DNA of 50,035 nt from an uncultured Vampirovibrio sp. (GCA_910579975.1 CAJTWU010000016.1:1-50035), one strand, 5' to 3'; shown: positions 16,156-24,631, counted from the stretch's first letter. Numbers and translations are program-made. The notes: a model not told the origin generated them from the sequence alone.

Positions 16156-16842
16156 ATGGATAATAAAACTTTAATCAAACAATACGTTGGTATTGTACAA
16201 AAAGTAGCTAGAGTAGAGCATAGACGTATGCCTAACCATATGATTGAATATGAGGAATTGGTTAGCATAGGTATTATTGCTATTCAAACTCTTATTAAAG
16301 GAAAAACAGAAGAACAACTTGAGCGTTATAATGATGCCTACATAGGAACTGCTGTTCGTTGGGCTATTAGAAATGAACTTCGTCACAGATATAAATGGTA
16401 TACTCTCAAGCATAAAAAAGATGACTCCGAAGATGCTTACTTATCTAATCCTAATAATACAGACGACTCATCTGAAGATATGGGATTTACCATATCTCCT
16501 GCAAAAGTAAGAGAAGCTGTTTATGAAACAATTTTATCTATTGATGGTTTAGCAGCTGCCGCTACTGACAATGCTTCTCCATTTGATTTTATCAAAGATC
16601 CATCTGCCATGCCTGATGAAAAAGCTGAAATAGTTGAAATGAGCAGACTTGTAAAACAGGCAATTGCTACATTACCTCAAAAAGAACGTACCGTTGTTGA
16701 ATATCGTTTTTATAGAAATATGCAAGCAAAAGATATTGCAACAATGGTTGGTCTTTCTCCATCCAGAATAACAAGAATTATCCAATTCTCACTTAACCAG
16801 ATTAGAGAATATTTAAAAGCTCGCGGTAGAGAAGATTACTAA
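16156..16842 (+). CDS. FliA-like RNA polymerase sigma factor
   Basis: 228 residues of the sigma-70 family with regions 2, 3 and 4. Region 2 is at about 5-85 (IEYEELVSIGIIAIQTLI, YIGTAVRWAIRNELRHRYKW). Region 4 is at about 170-225 (LPQKERTVVEYRFYRNMQAKDIATMVGLSPSRITRIIQ), with the SPSRITRI recognition helix close to the SxSRVxxL of FliA/SigD. There is no region 1.1. It lies 94 bases after flhB. I infer a sigma-28 role from size, sequence and position; candidate target promoters are at 38094 and 38414. Confidence 0.8.
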   Translation: MDNKTLIKQYVGIVQKVARVEHRRMPNHMIEYEELVSIGIIAIQTLIKGKTEEQLERYNDAYIGTAVRWAIRNELRHRYKWYTLKHKKDDSEDAYLSNPNNTDDSSEDMGFTISPAKVREAVYETILSIDGLAAAATDNASPFDFIKDPSAMPDEKAEIVEMSRLVKQAIATLPQKERTVVEYRFYRNMQAKDIATMVGLSPSRITRIIQFSLNQIREYLKARGREDY

Positions 16843-16866
16843 AAAAAAACGCCTTTTCAGGCGCTA
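16842..16866 (-). terminator. Terminator of the minus-strand gene at 16909-17346
   Basis: Read on the minus strand: CGCC, loop TGAAAA, GGCG (plus G-T and A-T pairs), then a run of nine T. It overlaps the last base of the sigma gene stop, so the two convergent genes share almost no spacer. Confidence 0.65.
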
Positions 16867-16908
16867 AGATAATTGGTTAATTAATAAGGTATTTTAATAA
16901 GGTTATTT

Positions 16909-17346
16909 TTAAACTTTTTTCTTTTTGCCTTTGAGCAAGCAAAATAAAGTACCGACCATAATCCCGCCTGCAATCAAACCTTTAACAAATGTAGGCGCAT
17001 TATTAAACCCAGATGCAGTAGATTTTGCACTTTCAACTAAAGACTCTCTAAAACTCTTACCTTCCTGACCAACCGCATTAACTTCAAAATCTGCATTCTT
17101 ACCAACACCATCATTTATTCCAAAGGCACTTTTGGCAAAAGAATACTTTTGACTCTGCTTATTATCAGTATTATTTCGTTTAACAAATGTATCCGGTGAA
17201 GTATAAGTATCATACAAAAGACCCTGTTTTGCCTGATTAAGATACTGACTTCCATTAACAGGCGCTGACCCATACGCCTCATAAGGAATATGGTCAAGAA
17301 TACCATTATAATATAGATAATCTAATGAACCTGGCATAACAGTCAT
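16909..17346 (-). CDS. Small tail-anchored hypothetical protein (145 aa)
   Basis: The N-terminal part (about 1-50) is Tyr/Gly rich (SLDYLYYNGILDHIPYEAYG). The middle is polar with many Asn/Ser/Lys. One TM segment is near the C-terminus (about 121-138, VKGLIAGGIMVGTLFCLL), followed by the basic tail KGKKKKV. A single C-terminal anchor with positive residues after it fits either a tail-anchored membrane protein or a sorting-type tail, but no sortase motif is seen. AAAAGG lies 11 bases before the ATG. Family not recognised. The protein at 46952-47824 has a similar design. Confidence 0.6.
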   Translation of the reverse strand: MTVMPGSLDYLYYNGILDHIPYEAYGSAPVNGSQYLNQAKQGLLYDTYTSPDTFVKRNNTDNKQSQKYSFAKSAFGINDGVGKNADFEVNAVGQEGKSFRESLVESAKSTASGFNNAPTFVKGLIAGGIMVGTLFCLLKGKKKKV

Positions 17347-17441
17347 TTATAAAAATACCTTTTCACTAACACACATATATATAAAAACTTTTTATTTTTA
17401 GAAATTGCGTATTTTATATTATTTTGTTAAGATTTATAAAG

Positions 17442-18959
17442 ATGATTAAATTTTTAAAAAATAACTGGCAATTATTATTTATTGAAAGCCTTATTCTTCT
17501 GGCTTTTATAATATTTTACGGTCAATTTGGGGATGTTAATGTAGATTCGTTTAGAGAAGCTTATATTCCAGAAGAAATCCTTTCAGGGAAAATTCTTTAT
17601 AAAAATATTTTTACAATCTACGCTCCTCTTGCATATTTAATAAACGCTTTGCTGTTCTTAATTTTTGGAACACATCTTAAAACATTGTATTTTGCCGGAC
17701 TTGTTGTAACTATGAGTATTTTTTACCTTACATACAAACTTGCAAGAAGGTATTTAGACCCTAACTTAACTCTAAGTATATGTCTGTTTATTATTTCTGC
17801 ATTAGTTTTATCTCCAAATGTATTTAATGCTTTTTTTCCATATTCTTATGGACTTTTATATGGAATATTTTTCATACTATTATCTTTTAATTTTGCTTTA
17901 AATAAAAACTTCACTCCTGCATACTTATTCTATTCTTTAGCCATTTGCTCAAAGTATGAGTTTTTATTTTTACTGCCTCTCTTAATTTACACCGAAATAA
18001 AAAAAACTAAACACTTTAATTATAAAAAGAATATAACAACTTTATTTTTGCCTTTGATAGTTTCCATAATATCTCTCAAAGGTGCAACAATCGGAGATTT
18101 TTTCACATCACTTGGCTTAATTATTCAAATGGGTGCAACTAAAACTCTTCACTGGTTTTATTCTTCGATGGGGCTTACTTTCAGATTAGAACTAATACCG
18201 ATTTACATAGTTAACTTTATAAAATTCCTTATACCTGTTTCTTGGGTTAAATATCAGGAAATTTTAGTCTGGACAATGCCTGCTATTTTAATATTACTGA
18301 TTCTTAGATACAATAAATTAAATTTCAATAAAAAATTCTTTATATTTGGAACTTTATTAGTTTCAGCCAAAGTATTCTGTGCATTAACACTACAAGCTTA
18401 CGGCGTATTTTTCCTTCCTTTTGTACTTATATCCTTAGGTATACTTACTCCACACAAATTTAGAAAAGTACTTGCTTTTCTATTATTAATCTGGGCAATT
18501 GTAGTTGGTGGACAAAATATTTCAATACTCAATCAAAAAGATATAGAAGTAAGTACACAAAAAGGAATTATTAAAACAAACAGATATAATGGAAGAGCTC
18601 TTAATAAATTAATAAATTATATTGAATCAACTGATAAGAACAGTAAAGTAGTTATTTACCCTGAAGGTCTTTGTGCTAACTTTTTAGCAGATAGAAAAAG
18701 CGACTCAAAATTCTATTCATTAATCCCGTTGTATACAGAAACCTTTGGAGAAGATAATATAATAAAACGGTTAGAACTAATTAAACCTGATTATATAATA
18801 ATTAGCGACTACGACACATCCGCTTATTATTATACAAAATTTGGTCAAGATTATGCTATAGAAATCTATGACTGGATAAGAAACAACTATAAACTTGATA
18901 CAACAATTGACGGCGGTATGTTATTTGAAATATTTATTCCCCGTCATCCTTCTCCATAG
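17442..18959 (+). CDS. GT-C type membrane glycosyltransferase (PMT/ArnT-like)
   Basis: 505 residues from ATG 17442; an in-frame TTG at 17424 has no better ribosome site. About ten TM helices occupy residues 10-360, followed by a soluble domain of about 140 residues. The first extracytoplasmic loop holds GDVNVDSFREAYIPEEIL and then KNIFTIYAPLAYLINALLF, the acidic loop typical of polyprenyl-phosphate-sugar-dependent GT-C enzymes. It would move a sugar from a lipid carrier to a protein or glycolipid outside the membrane. The acceptor is unknown. TATATT at 17415-17420 could be its -10. It overlaps the convergent gene by 26 bases. Confidence 0.75.
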   Translation: MIKFLKNNWQLLFIESLILLAFIIFYGQFGDVNVDSFREAYIPEEILSGKILYKNIFTIYAPLAYLINALLFLIFGTHLKTLYFAGLVVTMSIFYLTYKLARRYLDPNLTLSICLFIISALVLSPNVFNAFFPYSYGLLYGIFFILLSFNFALNKNFTPAYLFYSLAICSKYEFLFLLPLLIYTEIKKTKHFNYKKNITTLFLPLIVSIISLKGATIGDFFTSLGLIIQMGATKTLHWFYSSMGLTFRLELIPIYIVNFIKFLIPVSWVKYQEILVWTMPAILILLILRYNKLNFNKKFFIFGTLLVSAKVFCALTLQAYGVFFLPFVLISLGILTPHKFRKVLAFLLLIWAIVVGGQNISILNQKDIEVSTQKGIIKTNRYNGRALNKLINYIESTDKNSKVVIYPEGLCANFLADRKSDSKFYSLIPLYTETFGEDNIIKRLELIKPDYIIISDYDTSAYYYTKFGQDYAIEIYDWIRNNYKLDTTIDGGMLFEIFIPRHPSP

Positions 18960-19920
18960 CGCGTTTTAAAATATTTCTATCTAGCTTTTTGGAAGAATAT
19001 TTTTTCTTAGAAGCTTCCATTAATTTTTCACTAGGCTTTTTCTTAACAGACTTAGATGGAAGCGAACCGTTTAATTCTTCATACCACATTCCCCATAAAA
19101 TTGAACGAAGAGGTAAAGTATATTGAATAAATATTTGAGCAATTGTTGTTGTAACTGCAAAAGCTGCTATATCTTTAACCTGAATAGCCGGTATATATGC
19201 TAATGCAAGAGCTGAATTTAATTCTGCAACAGGAAGCTCATCAATAAATGGCATAATCATATTAACAAAACAATCTGAAAGTTTTATAACTTCAAAAAGT
19301 TTATTAGCTATTTGAGGTACAAATACATATGTTAGAGCTCCAACCAGAGCCATCAACATAAAAGTTGAAGCGAAATGTCCTTTGACAAGCTGCATGCTTT
19401 TTTTAACACAGCCAATCGGAGAAAGTTCAGGTTCATAAGTAAATACTTGAAATACAAGTACACAAAATACAGCAATTACACCTGCGGGAACCCAGAATAA
19501 AGGAAATACAGCAAGTAACGAAAAAACACCAAACAAAAACCACAAGCCAATAAAAGGAATGCTTCTTCTTTTAATCAACTCTGTATGAGCATCAAAATCA
19601 TAAACTTTACCCGATTTAAGCATATTGTCCAGCATTGAATTTATTGCGCCATAAGCAACAAGATATTCCCAAAATGCTTTCGTAAAAATTAAAAGACCGG
19701 GAAGTGTTACTAATATTGATAAAAGTATTAAAATATTAATATTATCAATTTGTGGAATATGTTTTGTATAAATCAATGTCAATAAAAGAACAAGAAGCAA
19801 ACCGCCAACTTGACCCAGAACAGGAAATGTCATATATTTTATAAATTTATCAAAATTAGAAAAATATAATCCTATTGACTCTACTAAAATTCCTAAAGGT
19901 GTTTTATTTTTTTTTGCCAT
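18934..19920 (-). CDS. Multi-pass membrane protein of unknown function
   Basis: 328 residues with about six hydrophobic segments (near 30-50, 58-80, 125-165, 190-215 and 260-285), one Pro/Gly-rich stretch (FPLFWVPAGVIAVF) and a very basic C-terminal tail of 45 residues (KSVKKKPSEKLMEASKKKYSSKK). The pattern resembles membrane domains that assemble as bundles in export or lipid proteins, but I cannot name a family. It starts 53 bases from a PHP gene transcribed the other way. Confidence 0.6.
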   Translation of the reverse strand: MAKKNKTPLGILVESIGLYFSNFDKFIKYMTFPVLGQVGGLLLVLLLTLIYTKHIPQIDNINILILLSILVTLPGLLIFTKAFWEYLVAYGAINSMLDNMLKSGKVYDFDAHTELIKRRSIPFIGLWFLFGVFSLLAVFPLFWVPAGVIAVFCVLVFQVFTYEPELSPIGCVKKSMQLVKGHFASTFMLMALVGALTYVFVPQIANKLFEVIKLSDCFVNMIMPFIDELPVAELNSALALAYIPAIQVKDIAAFAVTTTIAQIFIQYTLPLRSILWGMWYEELNGSLPSKSVKKKPSEKLMEASKKKYSSKKLDRNILKRAMEKDDGE

Positions 19921-19973
19921 AACACAAATCTTTCTGCTTTACCCATTTACCCCCTTTATTGTATTATAAAATT

Positions 19974-20582
19974 ATGAGAAATTTAACAGAAGACGATTTT
20001 AAGAATAAAAAAGTTGATTTACATATACATACAACCTTTTCAGACGGGAAAGGTGAATATAAAGAAATTGTTGAAAACGCAAAAGCAAAAGGTTACAAAT
20101 TGATTGCTATTACTGACCACAATACAGTTGAAGCACACAAGAATATTCAGGATGATATTTTAATTACCGGTGTAGAATTTGACTGCTGGTTTGGTTATGT
20201 TTTTATTCATTTACTTGCTTATAATATCGATATTAACCACCCTTCATTACAGCCCTTTTATGCTAAAAATAGAACTGAAACAGAAGGTGTTTTAATTCGT
20301 CTTTTACCAAAAAGAAATGTAAAAAAATTAATCAAAGCAATTCATGAAGCCGGCGGTATAGCAGTGCTTGCTCATCCGGCATGCTGTTGGGCATTGAGTC
20401 TTGAAAGATTAGTAAAAAATTTAGTTAAAATTGGATTAGATGGAATAGAAACTTATTATCCATATCCTCGTTTTAGAAAATTTGCAAAATTCCATTCTGC
20501 AAAAGATGTATTAAAAATAGCCGAAAAATACCCTGGATTAATTAGAACAGGTGGAACGGATTTTCATGGAGAAATATTCTAG
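19974..20582 (+). CDS. PHP-domain phosphoesterase
   Basis: 202 residues from ATG 19974. The PHP motifs are clear: DLHIHTTFSDG at 15-25, ITDHNT near 49, GVEFD near 69, AHPAC near 133 and a final GGTDFHG. These supply the His/Asp/Glu ligands of a metal cluster, and relatives hydrolyse phosphate esters such as 3',5'-bisphosphates. TATTAT at 19962-19967 is only 6 bases before the ATG and there is no Shine-Dalgarno, so the mRNA may be leaderless. An upstream in-frame TTG (19959) would lie before the transcription start. Confidence 0.85.
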   Translation: MRNLTEDDFKNKKVDLHIHTTFSDGKGEYKEIVENAKAKGYKLIAITDHNTVEAHKNIQDDILITGVEFDCWFGYVFIHLLAYNIDINHPSLQPFYAKNRTETEGVLIRLLPKRNVKKLIKAIHEAGGIAVLAHPACCWALSLERLVKNLVKIGLDGIETYYPYPRFRKFAKFHSAKDVLKIAEKYPGLIRTGGTDFHGEIF

Positions 20583-20664
20583 GATAATACATTAACCACC
20601 CGACACGATAATTTTTTTTCTTCCTTTATATGAATAAAATAATTAAGTAATTTAAGGAGGAGAT

Positions 20665-21501
20665 ATGAATAACATCTGTACGGCACCAGTCTATAAACTT
20701 GAAGAATTAAATAATATTTTTATTGAACTAACTGCAAAAAATTGCAACCAAAGATGCCAAAATTGCTATATTGACTTTGGCAGTAAAAGTCTTACTAAAC
20801 TTGTTAAAGACTTTATTTCAATAGATAGAATTAAAGAAGCTCTTGATGACACACGCAATGAAAATATTCATTGTATTTATCTTACAGGTGCTGAACCGAT
20901 GACACATCCTGATTTCAATACAATATTAAGACTATGCTTAAAAAGATGTAATGTTTGTATTTGCACAAATGGAAGCTTTCTTAATGAAAAGAAAATAAGA
21001 TTTTTAAAAAAAGTTGAAGACGAAGGTGTTAATCAAATTTTCTTTAAATTATCTCTCGCACATTATGAAGAACTGGAAAGCGATAAAATCAAATACAGAG
21101 GACACTATAGACAAACTTTTTTTGCATTAAAAACATTATCAAGATATAATTTTTCATCAGTACTATCAATACAAAATCAGTATAAACTAGATAAAATTTT
21201 AATTTCCGAAATGTTTAATAAAATATTTAAAGAACACGAGATTTATAATACAGATTTACAAATAATATGTTCACACCCTGATTTTGAAGATGAAAATTAT
21301 TCAAAACCATCATTCAAAACAGATTGCATGTTCGGTAGAACTCTTTCAGAAAATGGAATTTACGCCTGTCCGTTTGTATCAAATGACTACAGAGGCCGCA
21401 CAGGAAGTTCATTCAAAGATTACTCAAAAAACATTACAGCAGAGACCGATTTTTGTGCAACATGCTCAAAAAATAACAATTTTATGTTTAGCATTGGATA
21501 A
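20665..21501 (+). CDS. Radical SAM protein with C-terminal cysteine cluster
   Basis: 278 residues. The radical SAM cluster is CNQRCQNCY (CxxxCxxC, about residues 27-34), followed by a YLTGAEPMTHPDF stretch equal to the family's GGEP motif. The C-terminus has further Cys (DCMFGRTL, YACPFV, FCATC) in a SPASM-like arrangement that could hold an auxiliary Fe-S cluster. SPASM enzymes often modify peptides or mature enzymes. No short peptide gene is obvious next to it. A very strong ribosome site AAGGAGGAG precedes the ATG, which suggests high translation. Confidence 0.82.
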   Translation: MNNICTAPVYKLEELNNIFIELTAKNCNQRCQNCYIDFGSKSLTKLVKDFISIDRIKEALDDTRNENIHCIYLTGAEPMTHPDFNTILRLCLKRCNVCICTNGSFLNEKKIRFLKKVEDEGVNQIFFKLSLAHYEELESDKIKYRGHYRQTFFALKTLSRYNFSSVLSIQNQYKLDKILISEMFNKIFKEHEIYNTDLQIICSHPDFEDENYSKPSFKTDCMFGRTLSENGIYACPFVSNDYRGRTGSSFKDYSKNITAETDFCATCSKNNNFMFSIG

Positions 21502-21556
21502 CTTTACACTATATAAATCATATATAACCCACTGCTGAAGCGCAAGTGGCGCAATG

Positions 21557-21574
21557 ATAGTAAACAATTGTAAC
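21557..21574 (-). promoter_or_regulatory. Candidate RpaB site (HLR1-like) upstream of the GH57 gene
   Basis: Read on the minus strand: GTTACAAT, TG, TTTACTAT. It fits the HLR1 consensus KTTACAWW-NN-KTTACAWW with the correct 2-bp spacer and one mismatch. It ends 28 bp before the -35 of the GH57 promoter, a position suited to activation. Confidence 0.45.
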
Positions 21575-21602
21575 ATTATTCATATTAACTAATACTTAAG
21601 AG

Positions 21603-21631
21603 TTACTTTTCTGTTAAGATTATGTTATAAA
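21603..21631 (+). promoter_or_regulatory. Promoter of the GH57 gene
   Basis: -35 TTACTT (21603-21608), 17-bp spacer, -10 TATAAA (21626-21631) with the extended TG at 21623-21624. Confidence 0.65.
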
Positions 21632-21672
21632 TAATAATGTAAAAATATATATTCTCAGAAATGGAGGCAAAA

Positions 21673-23391
21673 ATGTCAGTAGGACAATTCGTATTTATGT
21701 TACATAGCCACCTGCCTTATTACAGAAAAGCAGGGATGTGGCCATTCGGTGAAGAAAACCTTTACGAATGTATGGCTGAAACATATGTACCTCTTCTTAA
21801 TGCAATATCTGAATTATATGAAGAAGGTATCAAGGCTAAGTTAACAGTAGGTATCACTCCAATTCTTGCCGAACAATTAGCAGACGAGCATCTACAAAAC
21901 GGGTTCGTTGAATATATTGATTCAAGAATTAAAGCAGTTTCTAAAGATTTGGAACGCTATCCAGATCCTAAAGTAGCTCATTCACAACATTTAAAATACT
22001 TAGCTAAATATTATTTTGATTTGTGGAACAAATTACGTAATGATTTTGTTAACAAATACGAAAAGAATTTGATTAAATACTTTAAGAAATATCAGGACCT
22101 TGGTTGTATTGAAATTACAACATCCGGTGCAACTCATGGTTTTTCACCATTATTGGCAACAGATAGCAACTTAAATGCTCAATTCAAGGTCGGACAAGAT
22201 ACTACAAAAAGATTGTTCGGCAAAAAAGGTATGGGTGCATGGCTTCCTGAATGTGCTTACAGACAAGGTTATGAATATGTAGGTAAAGACGGTAAAAAAC
22301 ACTGGAGACCAGCTATTGAAGTTACTCTTCAAAATAATGATATTCATTACTTCTTTACAGAATCTCATGTAATAGAAGGTGGTAACTCTATTGGTAACAG
22401 ACGTGTAATTGGTATGTATGGAAATATTGAGTATATTCCTCTTCCAGAAAGACCGGCTACAGGCTATGACACATACTCTGCTTACTGGTTGCCTGATGCT
22501 CAAGTAGCTGTTATGGGACGTAATGATAGAGCCGGTTATCAGGTTTGGTCTGCCGCTGACGGTTATCCGGGTGATGGATGTTTCAGAGAGTTTCATAAAA
22601 AAGACGATAAATCAGGTATGCACTACTGGAGAATAACTTCTCCAACTACAGATCTAGGCGACAAAATGCTTTATGATCCAGTGCTTGCAATGAATAAAAT
22701 TAATGAAAACTCAGACCATTATACAACAATGATTTATCATCTGCTAAATGATTATAAGATGGCTAAGAATAAAGAAGGTCTTGTAATGGTTTCATTTGAT
22801 ACAGAGTTGTTTGGTCACTGGTGGTTTGAAGGTGTAGAATTCATCAAACAGGTAATCAAGAAATTCCACTCATTCTTACCAGAAGTTGAAAGACTTACTG
22901 CTGGAGAATATGTTACTAAATATCCTCCAAAAGAAGCTATTCAAATTCCTGAAAGCTCTTGGGGACAAGGTGGTCATTTCTATGTATGGATGAACCATTT
23001 AACAGAATGGATGTGGCCGATTATTCATTCTTGTGAAAAACGTATCAATTCTATTGTAGATGCTCACTCTGAATTACCTGAAGACAAATTAATGCTAAGA
23101 GCTTTAACTCAATTAGCAAGAGAGAACTTATTACTTCAATCTTCAGATTGGCCATTCTTAATTACAACATGGCAAGCAAAAGATTATGCTACAGATCGTT
23201 TCAATGAACACGTTGATAGATTTAGCTTAATCGCTGATATGATTGAAGCAGGTTCAATAGATGAAGCTAAATTAAAAGAAATTGAAGAAATTGATAACTG
23301 CTTCCCTGAAATTGATTACAGAGTTTATCAGTCAATCGAAGAAGGGGTTATCCCTCAGCAAGAAAAGAAACTTGCACCGTTGTATACATAG
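21673..23391 (+). CDS. GH57 1,4-alpha-glucan branching enzyme
   Basis: I place the start at ATG 21673 because GGAGG at 21663-21667 is spaced for it; the ATG at 21661 overlaps that ribosome site. 572 residues. GH57 features: FMLHSHLPYYRKAG at the N-terminus, the nucleophile Glu193 in WLPECAYR, the acid/base Asp376 in SFDTELFGHWWFEG, and the C-terminal helical domain with the WPFLI segment found in branching-type enzymes. It would introduce alpha-1,6 branches into glycogen. It is monocistronic with a strong terminator. No other glycogen gene is in the window. Confidence 0.88.
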   Translation: MSVGQFVFMLHSHLPYYRKAGMWPFGEENLYECMAETYVPLLNAISELYEEGIKAKLTVGITPILAEQLADEHLQNGFVEYIDSRIKAVSKDLERYPDPKVAHSQHLKYLAKYYFDLWNKLRNDFVNKYEKNLIKYFKKYQDLGCIEITTSGATHGFSPLLATDSNLNAQFKVGQDTTKRLFGKKGMGAWLPECAYRQGYEYVGKDGKKHWRPAIEVTLQNNDIHYFFTESHVIEGGNSIGNRRVIGMYGNIEYIPLPERPATGYDTYSAYWLPDAQVAVMGRNDRAGYQVWSAADGYPGDGCFREFHKKDDKSGMHYWRITSPTTDLGDKMLYDPVLAMNKINENSDHYTTMIYHLLNDYKMAKNKEGLVMVSFDTELFGHWWFEGVEFIKQVIKKFHSFLPEVERLTAGEYVTKYPPKEAIQIPESSWGQGGHFYVWMNHLTEWMWPIIHSCEKRINSIVDAHSELPEDKLMLRALTQLARENLLLQSSDWPFLITTWQAKDYATDRFNEHVDRFSLIADMIEAGSIDEAKLKEIEEIDNCFPEIDYRVYQSIEEGVIPQQEKKLAPLYT

Positions 23392-23404
23392 AATTAAAAA
23401 CAAT

Positions 23405-23439
23405 AAAAATAGTGTAACTAATAGTTACACTATTTTTTT
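23405..23439 (+). terminator. Terminator of the GH57 gene
   Basis: A perfect 15-bp stem (23405-23419 with 23423-23437), a 3-base loop and a T-rich end. Confidence 0.9.
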
Positions 23440-23440
23440 A

Positions 23441-23449
23441 TGTTAGAAT
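23441..23449 (+). promoter_or_regulatory. Extended -10, leaderless start of the next gene
   Basis: TGTTAGAAT ends 6 bases before ATG 23456, so transcription should begin at or next to the start codon. There is no Shine-Dalgarno sequence. The same core with the same spacing precedes the gene at 46464-46868. Confidence 0.55.
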
Positions 23450-23455
23450 ACATTT

Positions 23456-23794
23456 ATGAAATTAAAAATTTTCAAACATATAATAATTAGTTTTTCTGTA
23501 ATATTTTTAATTCCTCTTTGTTTAATAAAATTATCACCACCAGTGTGGGGAATGGTCTTAGCAATAATTATACTTTTGCTAATCAATCCTATTTATTTTA
23601 TTGCATCTCCTTGGATTTTTCCAGGCAAATCAAAAGATATATTTTTCATTTCAATCATTGATATAACGTTGTTTGTAATATTTACAGCAACAATATTAAA
23701 TAACTCAGCATATGAATATTTATATACTTATATACCATTATCATGTTTGTCTGCAATAGTAAAAATTTTATACAAAAAAAGAAGCAACTCTTAG
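23456..23794 (+). CDS. Small four-helix membrane protein (112 aa)
   Basis: Four hydrophobic segments (about 9-26, 30-52, 60-80 and 85-104) with very short loops and a basic end (YKKRSNS). No conserved motif known to me. Probably an integral membrane protein of unknown role. It has its own promoter and terminator and is likely leaderless. Confidence 0.6.
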   Translation: MKLKIFKHIIISFSVIFLIPLCLIKLSPPVWGMVLAIIILLLINPIYFIASPWIFPGKSKDIFFISIIDITLFVIFTATILNNSAYEYLYTYIPLSCLSAIVKILYKKRSNS

Positions 23795-23812
23795 GAGTTG
23801 CTTCTTTTTTTA
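23775..23812. terminator. Bidirectional terminator
   Basis: A 16-bp stem (23775-23790 with 23795-23810) whose loop holds the stop codon of the small membrane protein. The T-run on the plus strand ends that gene, and the A-run gives a T-run on the minus strand behind rpmA. Confidence 0.9.
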
Positions 23813-23823
23813 TTTACTTGACT

Positions 23824-24078
23824 CTACACTGCGTAAACAGAAACTTGTTTTCTATCACGTCTGTGTGATTCAAACTGAACTTTACCATCAATTAGAGCAA
23901 ATAAAGTATCATCTGATCCAATACCAACATTGTTACCAGGGTGAACTTTAGTTCCTCTTTGACGAACTAAGATGTTACCAGCTTTAACGATTTCTCCGCC
24001 GAATTTTTTAACGCCTAAACGCTTCGCTTCGGAGTCACGACCGTTACGGGTAGAACCCATACCTTTCTTATGTGCCAT
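23824..24078 (-). CDS. rpmA: 50S ribosomal protein L27
   Basis: 84 residues, bL27: MAHKKGMGSTRNGRDSEAKRLG at the N-terminus and RQRGTKVHPGNNVGIGSDDTLFA in the middle. There is no N-terminal extension of the kind that needs cleavage in Firmicutes. Located near the peptidyl transferase centre. Second gene of rplU-rpmA. AAAGGAG precedes the ATG. Confidence 0.97.
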   Translation of the reverse strand: MAHKKGMGSTRNGRDSEAKRLGVKKFGGEIVKAGNILVRQRGTKVHPGNNVGIGSDDTLFALIDGKVQFESHRRDRKQVSVYAV

Positions 24079-24110
24079 TTCTATATCTCCTTTTTTTATA
24101 ATATTTGGTC

Positions 24111-24159
24111 GGTTGACATTAGTAAAACTACTAATTCATATTATACCTACAAGTCAACC
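24111..24159 (-). promoter_or_regulatory. Structured spacer between rplU and rpmA
   Basis: An inner stem ATTAGTA/TACTAAT (24118-24124 with 24129-24135) stacks on an outer stem GGTTGAC/GTCAACC (24111-24117 with 24153-24159), with a 17-base one-sided bulge. It has no T-run, so it is not a terminator. It may be a processing or stability element that sets the L21:L27 ratio. Confidence 0.5.
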
Positions 24160-24196
24160 TCTGCTGCGTCTGTTCCAAATTGGATGAGCGCGGGTA

Positions 24197-24544
24197 CTAT
24201 GCTTCTGTTGTTTCTACAGCTTTTTTAGAAGCAGTTGTTCTGATTTTATTAATCATTACACGAGCAAAACCTTGTCTGTGACCTTGTTTTTTTCTGTAAC
24301 CTTTTTTAGGTCTTTGTTTGTAAACAATGATTTTCTTTGCTCTATCAAGTTTAATGATTGTACCTTCTACTGAAGCTTTTTCAACGTATGGTTGACCAAC
24401 TTTTGATTTAGCACCGTTAACAATCATAACAACTTTATCAAAAACAACCTTAGCATCTTTTTCTTCGCCTAATAATTCAACGTCTACATAACGTCCTTCT
24501 TCAACCTGGTATTGTTTACCACCTGTTTCGACAATAGCGTACAT
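24197..24544 (-). CDS. rplU: 50S ribosomal protein L21
   Basis: I start at ATG 24544 (115 residues), where the family N-terminus MYAIVETGGKQYQVEEG begins and AAGGA is well placed; the frame extends upstream for 19 codons that do not look like L21. The core KVVFDKVVMIVNG and KRPKKGYRKKQGHRQ match bL21. It binds 23S rRNA in the large subunit. First gene of the rplU-rpmA operon. Confidence 0.95.
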   Translation of the reverse strand: MYAIVETGGKQYQVEEGRYVDVELLGEEKDAKVVFDKVVMIVNGAKSKVGQPYVEKASVEGTIIKLDRAKKIIVYKQRPKKGYRKKQGHRQGFARVMINKIRTTASKKAVETTEA

Positions 24545-24631
24545 TGTATTTCCTTTCTTTTTGAGGAGTAGCAATCCTTTATTGCAAGAATATTTTTTCA
24601 CTACTAACCTATCTAATACTATTTATACATC

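Noticed and set aside
24130..24160. Promoter for rpmA alone (TTGACT and TATAAT on the minus strand)
   Set aside because: The two hexamers are only 6 bases apart, which does not allow a sigma-70 promoter; the pairing stems explain the sequence better.
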